Source: Aedes albopictus (taxonomy: Eukaryota; Arthropoda; Insecta; Diptera; Culicidae). From it: 64,000 nucleotides of DNA. The position numbers were made by a program, and so were the translations under genes. Below are positions 54,503 through 64,000 of this stretch, piece after piece. The stretch spans positions 137,024,703 to 137,088,702 of the forward strand of contig NC_085137.1 in the NCBI RefSeq assembly GCF_035046485.1. The letters run 5' to 3'. Each line of letters begins with the position of its first letter. Positions within the stretch are counted from its first letter, which is position 1. A model generated the notes under the pieces. That model did not search any database and was not told the origin of the DNA. It was given only the letters and a program-made list of their open reading frames with translations.

Positions 54503-54851
54503 GGCGAAACTGGAAGCATTTTCTCATTTTTTCGGTTTTTGATTTTTTATTAAATAACGAAGCAATATTTTCAAAATCGGTTTTCGTGCACATGTAGAGT
54601 ATGGAACAAGGTATCTTCTGAATTTTTTTGAGGTGGAAAATGTTTTCCATTTTTGCAAAAACCATTTTTTTGTGGAATTTTGTCCAAAAATGGTTTCTGC
54701 AAAAACGAAAAACATTTTCCACTACAAAAAAAATCAGGAGATACCTTGATCCATACTCTACATGTGCACGAAAACCGATTTTGAAAATATTGCTTCGTTA
54801 TTTAATAAAAAATCAAAAACCAAAAAGTGAGGAAATGCTTCCAGTTTCGCC
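54503..54851. mobile_element. 349-bp near-perfect foldback MITE at TTAA
   Basis: GGCGAAACTGGAAGCATTTT begins an arm of about 145 bp that is mirrored almost completely to 54851, leaving a small loop at about 54670. TTAA flanks both sides (54499-54502 and 54852-54855), which suggests piggyBac-type mobilisation. A TA duplication with ends AAGGCG/CGCCTT is the alternative reading. Confidence 0.82.
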
Positions 54852-55033
54852 TTAAGCGTTGCACACGGGGCCAGAACGCTGTTTTTGCCATTTTGCCATT
54901 TCTGACATTTCTTCCGAAAACTCCGTGTACCCAAAGGACACAGTGGGCCACTTTGCTAAAAATGTCAAAAAATCTATTTTGATAAATTTTTCAGGTAAAA
55001 AAAAGTAATAAATATGTTAACATGAGCTTTGTG

Positions 55034-55200
55034 AATTTTTTTATCTGTATTAACGAGATTCTTAGCCCTAGGCTAAATCATCTCGGGACCCACGCTTTAC
55101 TTCCCTTCCGAAAGATGATCTCACATTTTGTGTCGGGAGCGGTATTCGATCCCAGGTCCTCGGCGTGGTAGTCACGTGCTTTAACCATCACACCAGTTGT
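55034..55200 (-). mobile_element. tRNA-derived SINE, copy B
   Basis: Same family as 30503-30672: head with GTGATGGTTAAAGCACGTGA and GACTACCACGCCGAGG, B-box-like GGGATCGAATACC, CCCGAGATGATTTAGCC, end CTCGTTAATACAGATAAAAA. Ends approximate. Confidence 0.75.
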
Positions 55201-55205
55201 GAAAA

Positions 55206-57020
55206 TATAAAAGATAAAGATTATACCATAACATAAAACTACACAATCTCGGAATATTGATTACGATTGTTCCAAAATGTACTTCTTTTTTTTTTTTAAA
55301 TTTTGGCCTTTTAGTCAGATTGGTAGATCAGAAACAACGTTGTGTTTTCTTATACTGACGTTTCGATCCGTTTCAAATCTTTATGGAGGGTTCAAGTTTT
55401 TAATTGTTTTTGTCACTCAAATTTGTCAATATTTCAAGCGTCTTTCAATTTTTAAAAACTTCATTCGGGTACAAATCATTTTATCGAGCCTTAGATTCTT
55501 AAATGCGGGGCCCAGAGCATTTGCAGCTCAAAACACGAAAAATGTTGCCATCTTTTACTCGATTTTTTTTTAAATTTGAATGAGATTTGGTTATTGCGCT
55601 GGATTTCGTTATATTTACTTTTGCATCAACACTAATTATTTTACACACTTTTAAAAAGGACGTATGAAAAAAAAACGAATTTTCTTCTTCATAAAACTAT
55701 AACTGAAAAACGGCTTGTTGGATTGAAATATTGTGTTGGAATATTTGAAGGGCTTTTAGAGAAAATAATACACTGAGCGTAATATTCATCGGAGATGTAT
55801 GTTGGATGTCATAAAATTCTTATTGTCCAAAAACACAAAACTTCGTTTTTTTTAATTACTTTTCTGTCCAGGGTGCAGCAGGAAAAAATGCGAAAAGTTC
55901 AAGGCACTATTACACGCTAAATATGGGATATATATGACTATTTTTTCATGACAGTGTATCAGTCAATGTTTATATTCTAGCACTGCAAAATAAAAATAAA
56001 CATATTTGATGTTTAACATGAGATAATGTGAGCCTAATAAGCGGGTATCAATAAACTGCGCGCCCAATGGTCATTAAACAAAATGACTATAACAGTAACA
56101 AAATTAGCTCTAATTCGATGAACAACCAGACCACACTGATCCAGAGCCATGTAGTTTCACATACCAGATGAAATAAGTACATATATTTGATGATATTGTA
56201 GAGAAAATTAAAAATTTTGTTTTATCAGATGCGAACTTTAGCGACCTGTGTGCTTTTCTGCGGTTTGAAAAATTTTATTGTCTTCAGATTCAGGCACCAC
56301 CCTGAAAAGGTTAGTGGCCAAAATGTTTTTTTTTTTAATTAATTTGTCAGAAAAGTAGCCTATTAGAAATCTTGTAACGTTGAAACATAGATTGGTTAAC
56401 TTCAAATGGACGAAAATGAGGTTTGAAGTTGAAAAACACTTTCGCATTTTTTCCTGCCGCATACTGTATAAAGCCGACCTCCAGCCTCTGAATTTGCCAA
56501 GTAGCCTAGGATGATCAAATGCTTCTAACTTTTTTCTCCCTCTAACTTTATTTTTTTTTTCGACTTTGGTATCAGTACAGAACAAGCAGAAGAAAACAAT
56601 TTTTTGATACAAAGAATAGATTCTGCAAACAATTTCCAATGAAAAAAGTAACATATTTTTCCCACCATTAAAACGTTCTTAAATAACAAATAGGTAATAA
56701 AAAGTTGTTGATTGCCGTAGACAAATTCCAGGCACCGTGGATTTTGAATTTCATTGAACGATATTTCAGCGCTCCTGCTGTCGATTTTGATTCTTTTTGC
56801 ACCAAAATGAAGATAATTACTTATATTAATCTAACAGAACTTGAAACTTCAAAAACTGTTAACGCGTGGAATTAATCAGTAAATTGATAACGAGTTCTTC
56901 TGCTTAAAATGATGCTTAACCCGCTTCTGGGCTTAGGAAACAATTTTTCGTTTGGAACTTTTCCTTCATTTACACCCCACCCATTTACCAATGTTCTTCA
57001 CACCTTATAAGCTAGAAACA
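55206..57020. other. Intronic DNA with a weak foldback element
   Basis: GCAGCAGGAAAAAATGCGAA near 55872 and its inverse near 56446 suggest an old inverted-repeat element of about 600 bp. Otherwise unassigned and AT-rich. Poly-T at 55287, 55565 and 56550. Confidence 0.4.
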
Positions 57021-57024
57021 TACA

Positions 57025-57094
57025 CCTTACTCACTTTTTTTTTTGGTTTTTATTTCTGTGTATAAAAACCAAAAAAAAAAACCCCTTACTCACT
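57025..57094. repeat. 48-bp hairpin between 11-bp direct repeats
   Basis: CCTTACTCACT is repeated at 57025-57035 and 57084-57094. The 48 bp between them form a hairpin: TTTTTTTTTTGGTTTTTAT against ATAAAAACCAAAAAAAAAA. It lies about 40 bp inside intron 1, next to the exon 1 donor. Confidence 0.85.
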
Positions 57095-57134
57095 ATTTTC
57101 GTAATAGGGAATCGAAAACAAACTTGCCACTTAC

Positions 57135-57365
57135 GAAAACTGCTTCCAGAGGGCTCCGGCTTGCGGAGCCCTCCCGCAGTGCCATGATTGCCGCGATCGA
57201 AAAGTCCGTAGCGCCCTTGGCCGCCGTTAGGGCAGCGGCAGCCGCCGCCTGTAGGGCCGCAGCCGAAGCGGCCACATTCCTACTGTTGGCAGCCGTCATA
57301 CCGTGCTGCCCACCTCCTAAGCCACCACTATTATTGTTATTGTTATTTTGGGTGTCGAGCAACAT
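57135..57365 (-). CDS. H15: H15/midline exon 1 coding part: N-terminus with eh1 repressor motif
   Basis: The coding part of exon 1 on the minus strand, 77 codons from ATG at 57365 to a phase-0 donor (TTTTC then GTAAGTGG at 57134). The residues include a poly-Asn run, Gly-rich and Ala-rich low-complexity stretches, and TDFSIAAIMALREG near residue 53. FSIAAIM is an engrailed-homology-1 motif, which recruits the Groucho corepressor. The corresponding FSIAALM sits near the N-terminus of vertebrate TBX20, which is why I group this exon with the T-box exons. The ATG is the first in frame; the frame stays open upstream to a stop at 57600-57602 without another ATG. An upstream coding exon cannot be excluded. 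The phase does not match exon 2, so an unrecognised exon probably lies between. Confidence 0.8.
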
Positions 57366-58133
57366 CCTTTCCTGGTGGGCCAGCTGCTTCCTCCGGTGAT
57401 GTGCTTCCGCTGCTGCAAACGCCGACGCAGCCGACGCTAGTGCCGTACTCGATGTGAAGCCGCTGTTACCGATGCAGCCGTTGCTACTACCGTTACTAGT
57501 GTTACTGCTACTGCCACCACTTAACTCACTAGAGGATTCACGTTTTCGTTTTATTCTCTCAATTTTGACAATCTTCCAAAGCTTCACCAAACACCGAAAT
57601 CACTGGCACGGTCGCTTCAACCGAGATTATCAACCGATCTGTTCTACTTCTACCGAGAATCCTGCACCATGTCTCGTAACTTCACTCACTATCAACGATA
57701 TCTGTTCCAAGTACCGACGGTAAAATCGAAAAGAAATTGCATCCGCTCTACACGCAATGTTTGCCTTGCACACCTCGATGCACTATCAACACTCGCCAAA
57801 TGCACGACGGCTCTAGCAAAAAGAAATTATGCACCGACCACAACCCGGGCTCCACTTGCAAGACTTCCAACTCCCTCTCTCTGCCTTCTACGAAAAAAAA
57901 ACAACGCAACGCACGATACACCGACCGATATGCAGAGGTACGAGCCTTCAGGCGAACAGTACGAAACTAAACTTCAACTATCGCTCGAACTGCCTGCCAA
58001 CTGGTTTTCGACGGCCACACATTGGTTTCTCGCCTTCCCTACCACACCCGCCCGATAACGTACTTCAAACGACCAATACAGTTGCAGCGAAGCACCGCAC
58101 GCACGCAACGAACCACAAGACCAAAAGAGAACT
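57366..58133 (-). promoter_or_regulatory. H15: Predicted 5' leader and initiator of H15
   Basis: About 770 bp upstream of the start codon look like a mosquito 5' untranslated region: GT/GC-mixed and stop-rich in all frames. An arthropod initiator TCAGTT has its A at 58133; no TATA box stands out. One short upstream frame of six codons (ATG at 57670, TAG at 57650-57652) precedes the main start, which could dampen translation. The true transcription start was not established. Confidence 0.35.
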
Positions 58134-59453
58134 GAGCCGGTTCTGTGGCTCCGGCTCCGGTCAGAGCAACACCCTAGCCCTACGAATGCAGCGATAATGA
58201 AGCAATCCAGAGCAAAACAATAACCAGTTTCCAGTTGTAAGCCACGCCTCCCAACGGCAACCAGTTGCATGCATTGCACCACGGTTCGCTCGCGCTCTCT
58301 TTCTCTTCCCACCGCATTCCGCTGCATGCGAATGTGTGCGTGTCAACCTGAGCGCAACGAACAACGATACAAAACGAAACCATCAAAAAACAGATTGCTA
58401 TCGCTCACCGTGAGTGGCGCGAGTGCGCTGCACCCGCTGCTACCATTTTGTTTTCATGTTTGCTTTCACCCACTCATTCACCTCCCACCAATTGTGTTGC
58501 TGTTGCTTTCTGTTTCCACTCACTGGAAGTGAGTGCCCACGGTTCTCACCCAAACCCATCCCACCGAAAATCTCGCTCGTTTTCACCCACTCCGTTCTGT
58601 TTCTGTATGGGTGGGTGTGAGTGACTGCCGCCGCCAGCAGCTGACAAACCTCAAACGAGTTTTCTTTCAACGACCGACCAGTCGTCAGTGCGCACGGCGG
58701 ACACCGCCGAGGAAGAGAGTGTCAATGACGACGATGATGATGGTGACAGCCAAAGAATACAAAAGGGAAACCACATCAGAGAATTATGTTGGGTGGCTGG
58801 TTTTCTGTCCCGCTCTCTCACATTCGTTTTCACTCGGAGCGACCGTCTCGCTTCGGTCCGGGATTGGGAAATCATAAATGTAACATTAGGATCATGAACA
58901 GCAGCAGAGGGGGAGACCAGAGCACATACACGTCGTCACTTTACCGCGCGATGCTCATGACGGAACGGAGTTCTTTCGTTCCGAAACGGGAAGTGATTCA
59001 TTCTTCTGGAGGCTATTTACAGCTTGCGCGTCAAAAATTTAAGGGTGAGAAAGAGGTGAGCGTTTGCTGGCTAAAGTTGTAGAAGAAGATGATAAGGATT
59101 GTTATAGGGTTATGTGCACCCGCCAACGTTCAATAACGAAAACCTTCAAATGAACAATTTTTCTTCATTCTTTATAAATAGGGTATTGGTTCCCTTCTTA
59201 AGCATGTAGCTCCCATTTTCATCCTACGAAAAACAAAGGATTGAAGCGCTGTTTGTTTTGTTTCTTATTTTGTATTTTTTGTTAGAAGTGAGCACCCATG
59301 AAAACAAAAAGAATGGAATCAATCGGTGCCGTAATCGCTTGTTTTCGAATAGGATGAATATGGGAGCGTGAGATAAATGATGGAACACATACCCTATTAG
59401 ATATTTATTGTAAAAAACGTGTTGATGTAAATGTAAATATTCTATCAAGATGT
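58134..59453. other. Upstream flank of the H15 gene
   Basis: Repeat-poor 58134-59100, with GAGAGA and CTCTCT-rich tracts at 58285-58330 and 58805-58835, which resemble GAGA-factor type promoter-proximal sequence. Open frames on both strands here have no recognised similarity. 59100-59450 is AT-rich and unassigned. Confidence 0.4.
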
Positions 59454-59765
59454 CAGTCAGGTTTTTTTTTACGCGGGGGATACGTACCGCGTAAAAAAAC
59501 CACGTTCTAAAAACCACGTAAAAAAAGTTTCACCATTTCACGACGAATCATGCAAAAATAAGACGATAAAAAAAATGTATGAAATTTTCATTTACGCGGC
59601 CGCGTAAGTAGAAACCGCGTAAAAAAACCACGTTCTAAAAACCACGTAAAAAAAGTTTCACCATTTCACGACGAATCATGCAAAAATAAGACGATAAAAA
59701 AAATGTATGAAATTTTCATTTACGCGGCCGCGTAAGTAGAAACCGCGTAAAAAAAGACCTGACTG
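59454..59765. mobile_element. 312-bp MITE containing two tandem 128-bp units
   Basis: Ends CAGTCAGGTTTTTTTTTACG and the inverse (CGTAAAAAAAGACCTGACTG). The interior is a 128-bp unit repeated: ACCGCGTAAAAAAACCACG starts at 59486 and 59614, and a third ACCGCGTAAAAAAA at 59742 forms the right end. The two units are identical by eye. No target duplication was resolved. Confidence 0.85.
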
Positions 59766-59990
59766 TATTCTCCTTCATCATCAAAGTTCAATAATTCGCT
59801 ATCCACCCATTTTCATAATGATCGTTCATTTCAGCAATACTATATGGGTTTGTGGGGAATCATTGCTCATCTTATCCAGCAAAACAATTCATGCTAAAAT
59901 TTCAAAAGGAGGTGTATTTATTAAAAATTACTGAAAATTAATACCGAAAACAAGGGTTCGTTTGGAATTTTAAGGGATTTTGGTTTAAAA

Positions 59991-60197
59991 GACACGGGCA
60001 ACGTCTTCAGCTTTCGGCTGTACAGACTGTTTTAAACTTAACATTAGACAACGGACAGCGGAGCATGCACCAGTGGAAACGGGGAAGAAACTATTCTCAC
60101 GAAAAGTTTCAACGCCCGAAGCGGGAATCGAACCCTCACCCCATAGCATGGTGCGATTATAAGCTTGGTGACCCTAACCGCACGGCTACGAGGCTCC
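59991..60197 (-). mobile_element. tRNA-derived SINE
   Basis: The minus-strand head has GCCTCGTAGCCGTGCGGTTA (A-box region) and GGGTTCGATTCCC (B-box). The body runs to AGTCTGTACAGCCGAAAGCT and GAAGACG at the 3' end. A related headless copy lies at 38443-38590. No target duplication was found. Confidence 0.78.
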
Positions 60198-60944
60198 ATT
60201 GGAAGATAATATTTCATCAAGGAAGTTTTCATAATATGTATTCAATGTATGTAATTCTGAAATCCAAGCAAACTCTATAAATAGAAGACAAATTTTCAGA
60301 GATACACGAGGCCGCTTTTCCAAGAGGCAGAGATTTCAGCAAGCGTCTGAAAACCATCTAAGTATAATGCCAGCTGGCACTTACTAAATCTGCTAAACTA
60401 TTAGCAGCGTGAAAAGCAAAACTTGAGGACAGTTTCAATACTACATCCCGAGCAGAAGGGAATACTAACAGCTTAATAAAATGTGTTATTTTGGCAAAAT
60501 AACTGAGTAATGTAAAGAGTTATTTTCATGTTATTAACATAACATACCATGTTATAAACTTGTCTGTCGTAAGCGGCAAAATAACAAAAATCATAACAAA
60601 AAAATGTTCCTGGAACACCAGTTGAATAACAGGTTTTGTTAGTTTCATAACAACTTAATAACAGTGAATTTATACACCCGAGCAGAAGAAAATATCAAAA
60701 TCATAACAACGGAATCACAAAACCTGTTTTTATATCTCGGTTTGTTATTATTAACTTATTAAGTCATCACCGTTCCATAACATGTTCTGTTGGGCAATCT
60801 CATTTTGTTATGATCGTGCTCTTGGTATATTTTCTTTAAATTACATTTAAATAACATGTTTTGTTGTAGCACAAGTTCAGTTATTATTGTGCCATTGATA
60901 CTGTACAAATATTTGATCATTAACACAGCGCATCATTTTTTTGT

Positions 60945-62030
60945 CTCAAGAGCAAACTTATGTGTCTCCGAAGGATTTTGGGCCGCTGAATCCGAATCCA
61001 GGCTCAGATTTGCTACAACACGTCGCAATTTTGAGCTATACCTCAATTTATAGGGCAAAATATGCGATTTTGGGCTTTTTTGACTGCAAGCCATTAAGCA
61101 TGGACATTTTTTTTTATGCAATCAAAAGGGTAATTGTTCAATTAACATCTAAATTAACGGCCTCATGCAAAATATTTCGTTTTACCTAATCAAATTTGAT
61201 AGATTTAAGAATTTTATGCCAGCATGAAAACTTGCATGCAACTTTTGGAGGGTGACTTGTATGGGAAATATCGTATCTAACATCCCGAGCAGAAGGGCAT
61301 ACCTTACAAATACCATGTGAAGAGCAACATGTGCTCTAATACCTGGAATTTTTATTGCTGCGCTATTCTACGAAATGTTATGAGAACATTACAATAACAG
61401 ATGGAGGTATTTGAGCGGACTTTGGTATTGATGTAGTATTTGTCGGTTTAGCAGTGAAAATAATAAAAAACAAGCTTTGCTATTACATCATGAAGTCATC
61501 GAACAAATGAAACATTTAATAACAAGAAATATTATTAGTTTGTTATTCAATAACTTTGGGATAATAAATACAGCACTTGAAATTTTAGGTATGCATTCAT
61601 TATTGAAATAACAAGACTTGTTATTTTCTAGGTGTTATTTATAAAAAAAAATAGTATTCGTTTTTGTTATTTTGCCTCTTATTACCACCTAATGAAGGGC
61701 ATATCAAGGTATGGTAGTATTTAAGATAAATACCTTGATATGTTATTCTCTCTTTATTTTCTTTTGCTTGGGATAAGTCGCTTAAAACTATCAAATTCGA
61801 TTTGGTAAAACGAAATTTTTTGCATGAGTCGTTAATTTAGATGTTAATTGACCAATTAACTTTTGATTGCTTAAAAAAAAAATCCATGCTTAATAGCTTG
61901 CAGTCAGAAAAGCCAAAAATCGTAAATTTTGCCATATAAATTGAGGCATAGCTCAAAATTGTGACGCGTTGGAGCAAATCTGAGACCGGATTCGGATTCA
62001 GCGGCCACATAAATTTGCTCTTGAGACAGA
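60945..62030. repeat. Inner inverted repeat, arms about 270 bp
   Basis: GTCTCAAGAGCAAACTTATG at the left and CATAAATTTGCTCTTGAGAC at the right begin arms sharing GATTCGGATTC-type, CTCAATTTATA, GCATGGA, ATTTAGATGTTAATTG and TGGTAAAACGAAA words. It lies within the 60447-63050 element and itself encloses a third element (about 61280-61770). Confidence 0.8.
61280..61775. mobile_element. Innermost CCCGAGCAGAAGG-type element
   Basis: ATCCCGAGCAGAAGGGCATA (left) and TTTTCTTTTGCTTGGGAT (right, diverged inverse) enclose AATAACA-rich sequence with ACCTTGATATGTTATT words. Ends approximate. Confidence 0.55.
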
Positions 62031-63050
62031 CCAAAAGTTAATTTTTGTTACGCTGTGTAATATTACAACATAACTAGCTTTGCAATCAAAACTACACCAT
62101 TCGAGATTTTCGTTGATCACAGCATTCCGTAAGGAACTGTAAGAGAAAATATTATTTTGTCATCAGTTCCTCTTCTTACTGACATTACGTTTTAACTGTG
62201 ACAGTGCCAACTTATCAGCCTTCTGTTTTATAAGCACTTTGAAAAGTATACCTGTTTTTTGTCCCAGTTTCAGTTAGGTATGAATACGAAAATAGAGAGT
62301 GTAATAGAGTGTTAGCCATTTTATGAAACATTTTGGATCAACTGGTGGAATTCAACGACAAACAACACATTTTCGACAAAAATGTAAAAAAAATTAGTCA
62401 TCAAGAATTCCATTGATTATTTTTAGTCATTTTATTTGTATTGATTTCACTGCATCGAGCCCACTTAGATTAACTTGGATAAATGTGTCAATCAATGAGG
62501 TAATAATGTAAATTAATCTAATAAACAATGAACCACTTAATAAAGGGTTTCAAAACGACGGTAGTTTTTCATCGTAAGTTGTTTGGAAAATAAACGAAAA
62601 CTATTGTTTTTCTCTGTTTTCGATAATAAATCGCTTGCGACAACAATAGCGTCTCAATTATGAATGAAACATTTAACAATAGATCCTATTGTTACGTATC
62701 CCATTGAATGCATATGGGACTTTGGAGGAGTTCCTATCCGCAACAGAAAAAAAAAAGCAAATTTTGTTTTCAGATTGTTATCAATAACGTATTCATATCA
62801 AAATTTGTTATTGAAATATTTTAAAAAACCGCTGTTATTAAGTTGTTATTGAAACTAACAAATCATGTTATTAAACAGGTCTTCCAGGAACATTTTTTTG
62901 TTATAATTTTTGTTATTTTGCCGCTTATGACAGACAAGTTTATAACAGGATATGTTATGTAAATAACATGAAAATAACTCTTTCCGCTACTCAGTTATTT
63001 TTCCAAAATAACACATTTTATTTTGCTGTTGCTATTCCCTTCTGCTCGGG

Positions 63051-64000
63051 CAATGTTTCAATAACAAATTTTGAAATTAAAAAGTTATTGATAACAATAT
63101 GGATGCAAAATGTATCATAATATCAGAATCATATCAAAGATTTTTTATCCACGCAAGGTAGGTATGTAATCCCTAGGTTCGAGCCATTTCAGAGGAAAAA
63201 AAAAGAATTCCTGTTGGTTCCATTTTGAAAATAAAAAGTAATAAACAGCCATGACTAACGCCATAACCCGCTATAACTCACAAGCCAGTCATTCAAAGAG
63301 AATGGTACGCTTCCAATCTTCCTGGCCCAAACGGCCTTGAGATAATTCCAAAATTAATTTTGTTTATGAGTTATGGCGGATTATGGTTGTTCTCTTTTTT
63401 ATTTCCAAACCAACACAACCAACAGAAATTCTACATTTTTTTCCACTGAAGTGGATCGAACTAAATCGAAATAAAAATTACAAGCAATTCTTAGTTCCGT
63501 GTCAAAAGTTCAGCTTAACCAATTCATAGACACCGAAGATATGGCTCATAGACTCCAAACATATTATGCTTCTCAAGAAAAATCAGAATATGGCGATAAT
63601 CTGCCTATGGCTTCTGATATAAGCGCGACAGTTACTAATCATAACAGCGTCACCAGATTCTAAAAGTATTTTATTCCATTATATGGGGTTTGACAGCAAG
63701 CACACTCATTTCTCTGAGTCACTTGTGCCGTGATGAACAAAACATACAACCAAAAATACCTTCACTTTGCAAAACCCACGATCTTTTGTTTTGGGTGGGA
63801 ACATATTTACTTTTGCTCTGCGGCTGAGTGCTTTGCGAGCGGACGACCGGCGCCGCACTCTAATAAAAGATAAGCGCGACAATAACTTTTTGTATGGAAA
63901 TCAACAAATGTTAACATTTCTTTTGCTGTAAATCTCGCATGGTGTAGTTGTGATTGCAAAACTTTATTGTTGTGCTATTGATGATCATATAATGGTACAC
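63051..64000. other. Upstream flank with a weak foldback
   Basis: GAATTCCTGTTGGTTCCATT (about 63206) and GGTTGTTCTC...CCAACAGAAATTC (to about 63434) form patchy inverted arms around GCCATAACCCGCTATAACTC. The rest is unassigned, with no gene up to the window end. Confidence 0.4.

Larger units (their letters stand above)
60447..63050. mobile_element. 2.6-kb nested palindromic element with CCCGAGCAGAAGG ends
   Basis: The outer ends CCCGAGCAGAAGGGAATA and the inverse bound arms of about 190 bp (shared words: AATAACACATTTTATT, GGCAAAATAACAAAAAT, TTCCTGGAACA). Related ends recur inside at about 60676 (CCCGAGCAGAAGAAAATAT) and 61283. TTTCAATA occurs just outside both ends (60432-60439 and 63056-63063) and is a possible 8-bp duplication if the ends lie a few bases further out. 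No transposase is visible, and the sequence is dominated by TTATT/AATAA words. Confidence 0.78.

Overview
This window looks like intronic DNA from a culicine mosquito, most likely Aedes. It is AT-rich, very poor in genes, and crowded with SINEs (including a Feilai-like copy), BEL/Pao elements, non-LTR retrotransposon fragments, foldback MITEs and degenerate minisatellites. The genus is inferred from the repeat families I recognise; no database was searched.

The only host gene I can support is a T-box transcription factor of the Tbx20 class (H15/midline), read on the minus strand. Its first coding exon ends at 57135 and carries an engrailed-homology repressor motif. A second, acidic exon lies at 27903-28084. 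A third, at 18220-18350, holds the start of the T-box DNA-binding domain. The rest of the T-box is not seen, so it presumably lies beyond position 1, and the gene extends past the window. Introns of about 29 kb and 9.5 kb, plus one of more than 18 kb, make up most of the window. The junction from exon 1 to exon 2 is out of phase, so at least one small coding exon is probably missing from my annotation.

The introns are filled by mobile DNA. From left to right: a 90-bp minisatellite (231-760); a very young gag-only BEL/Pao element with LTRs differing at one base (4103-7555); degenerate minisatellites (8.2-10.7 kb, 13.6-16.3 kb); a tRNA-derived SINE (16332-16871); exon 3; an RTE-like reverse transcriptase fragment and a decayed BEL pol (19.4-22.3 kb); foldback elements (23.9-27.4 kb); exon 2; a TA-flanked element carrying minisatellite and Feilai (30.9-33.0 kb); an R1-like fragment broken by a hAT MITE (36.5-37.7 kb); nested TA-flanked elements (38.1-40.0 kb); a second RTE-like fragment (41.5-42.7 kb); a decayed LOA/R1-like copy (46.3-48.2 kb); several MITEs and SINEs (48.2-55.2 kb); exon 1 with its 5' leader (57.1-58.1 kb); and a triple-nested palindrome (60.4-63.05 kb).

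Few repeat-free stretches are left. The main ones are 11.0-13.0, 16.9-18.2, 28.1-30.5, 34.2-36.5, 42.7-45.2, 51.6-52.5 and 58.1-59.4 kb. These are the best places to look for enhancers, a missing exon or a nested non-coding transcript. I found no CRISPR array, no standard tRNA or rRNA gene and no bacterial-style operon.
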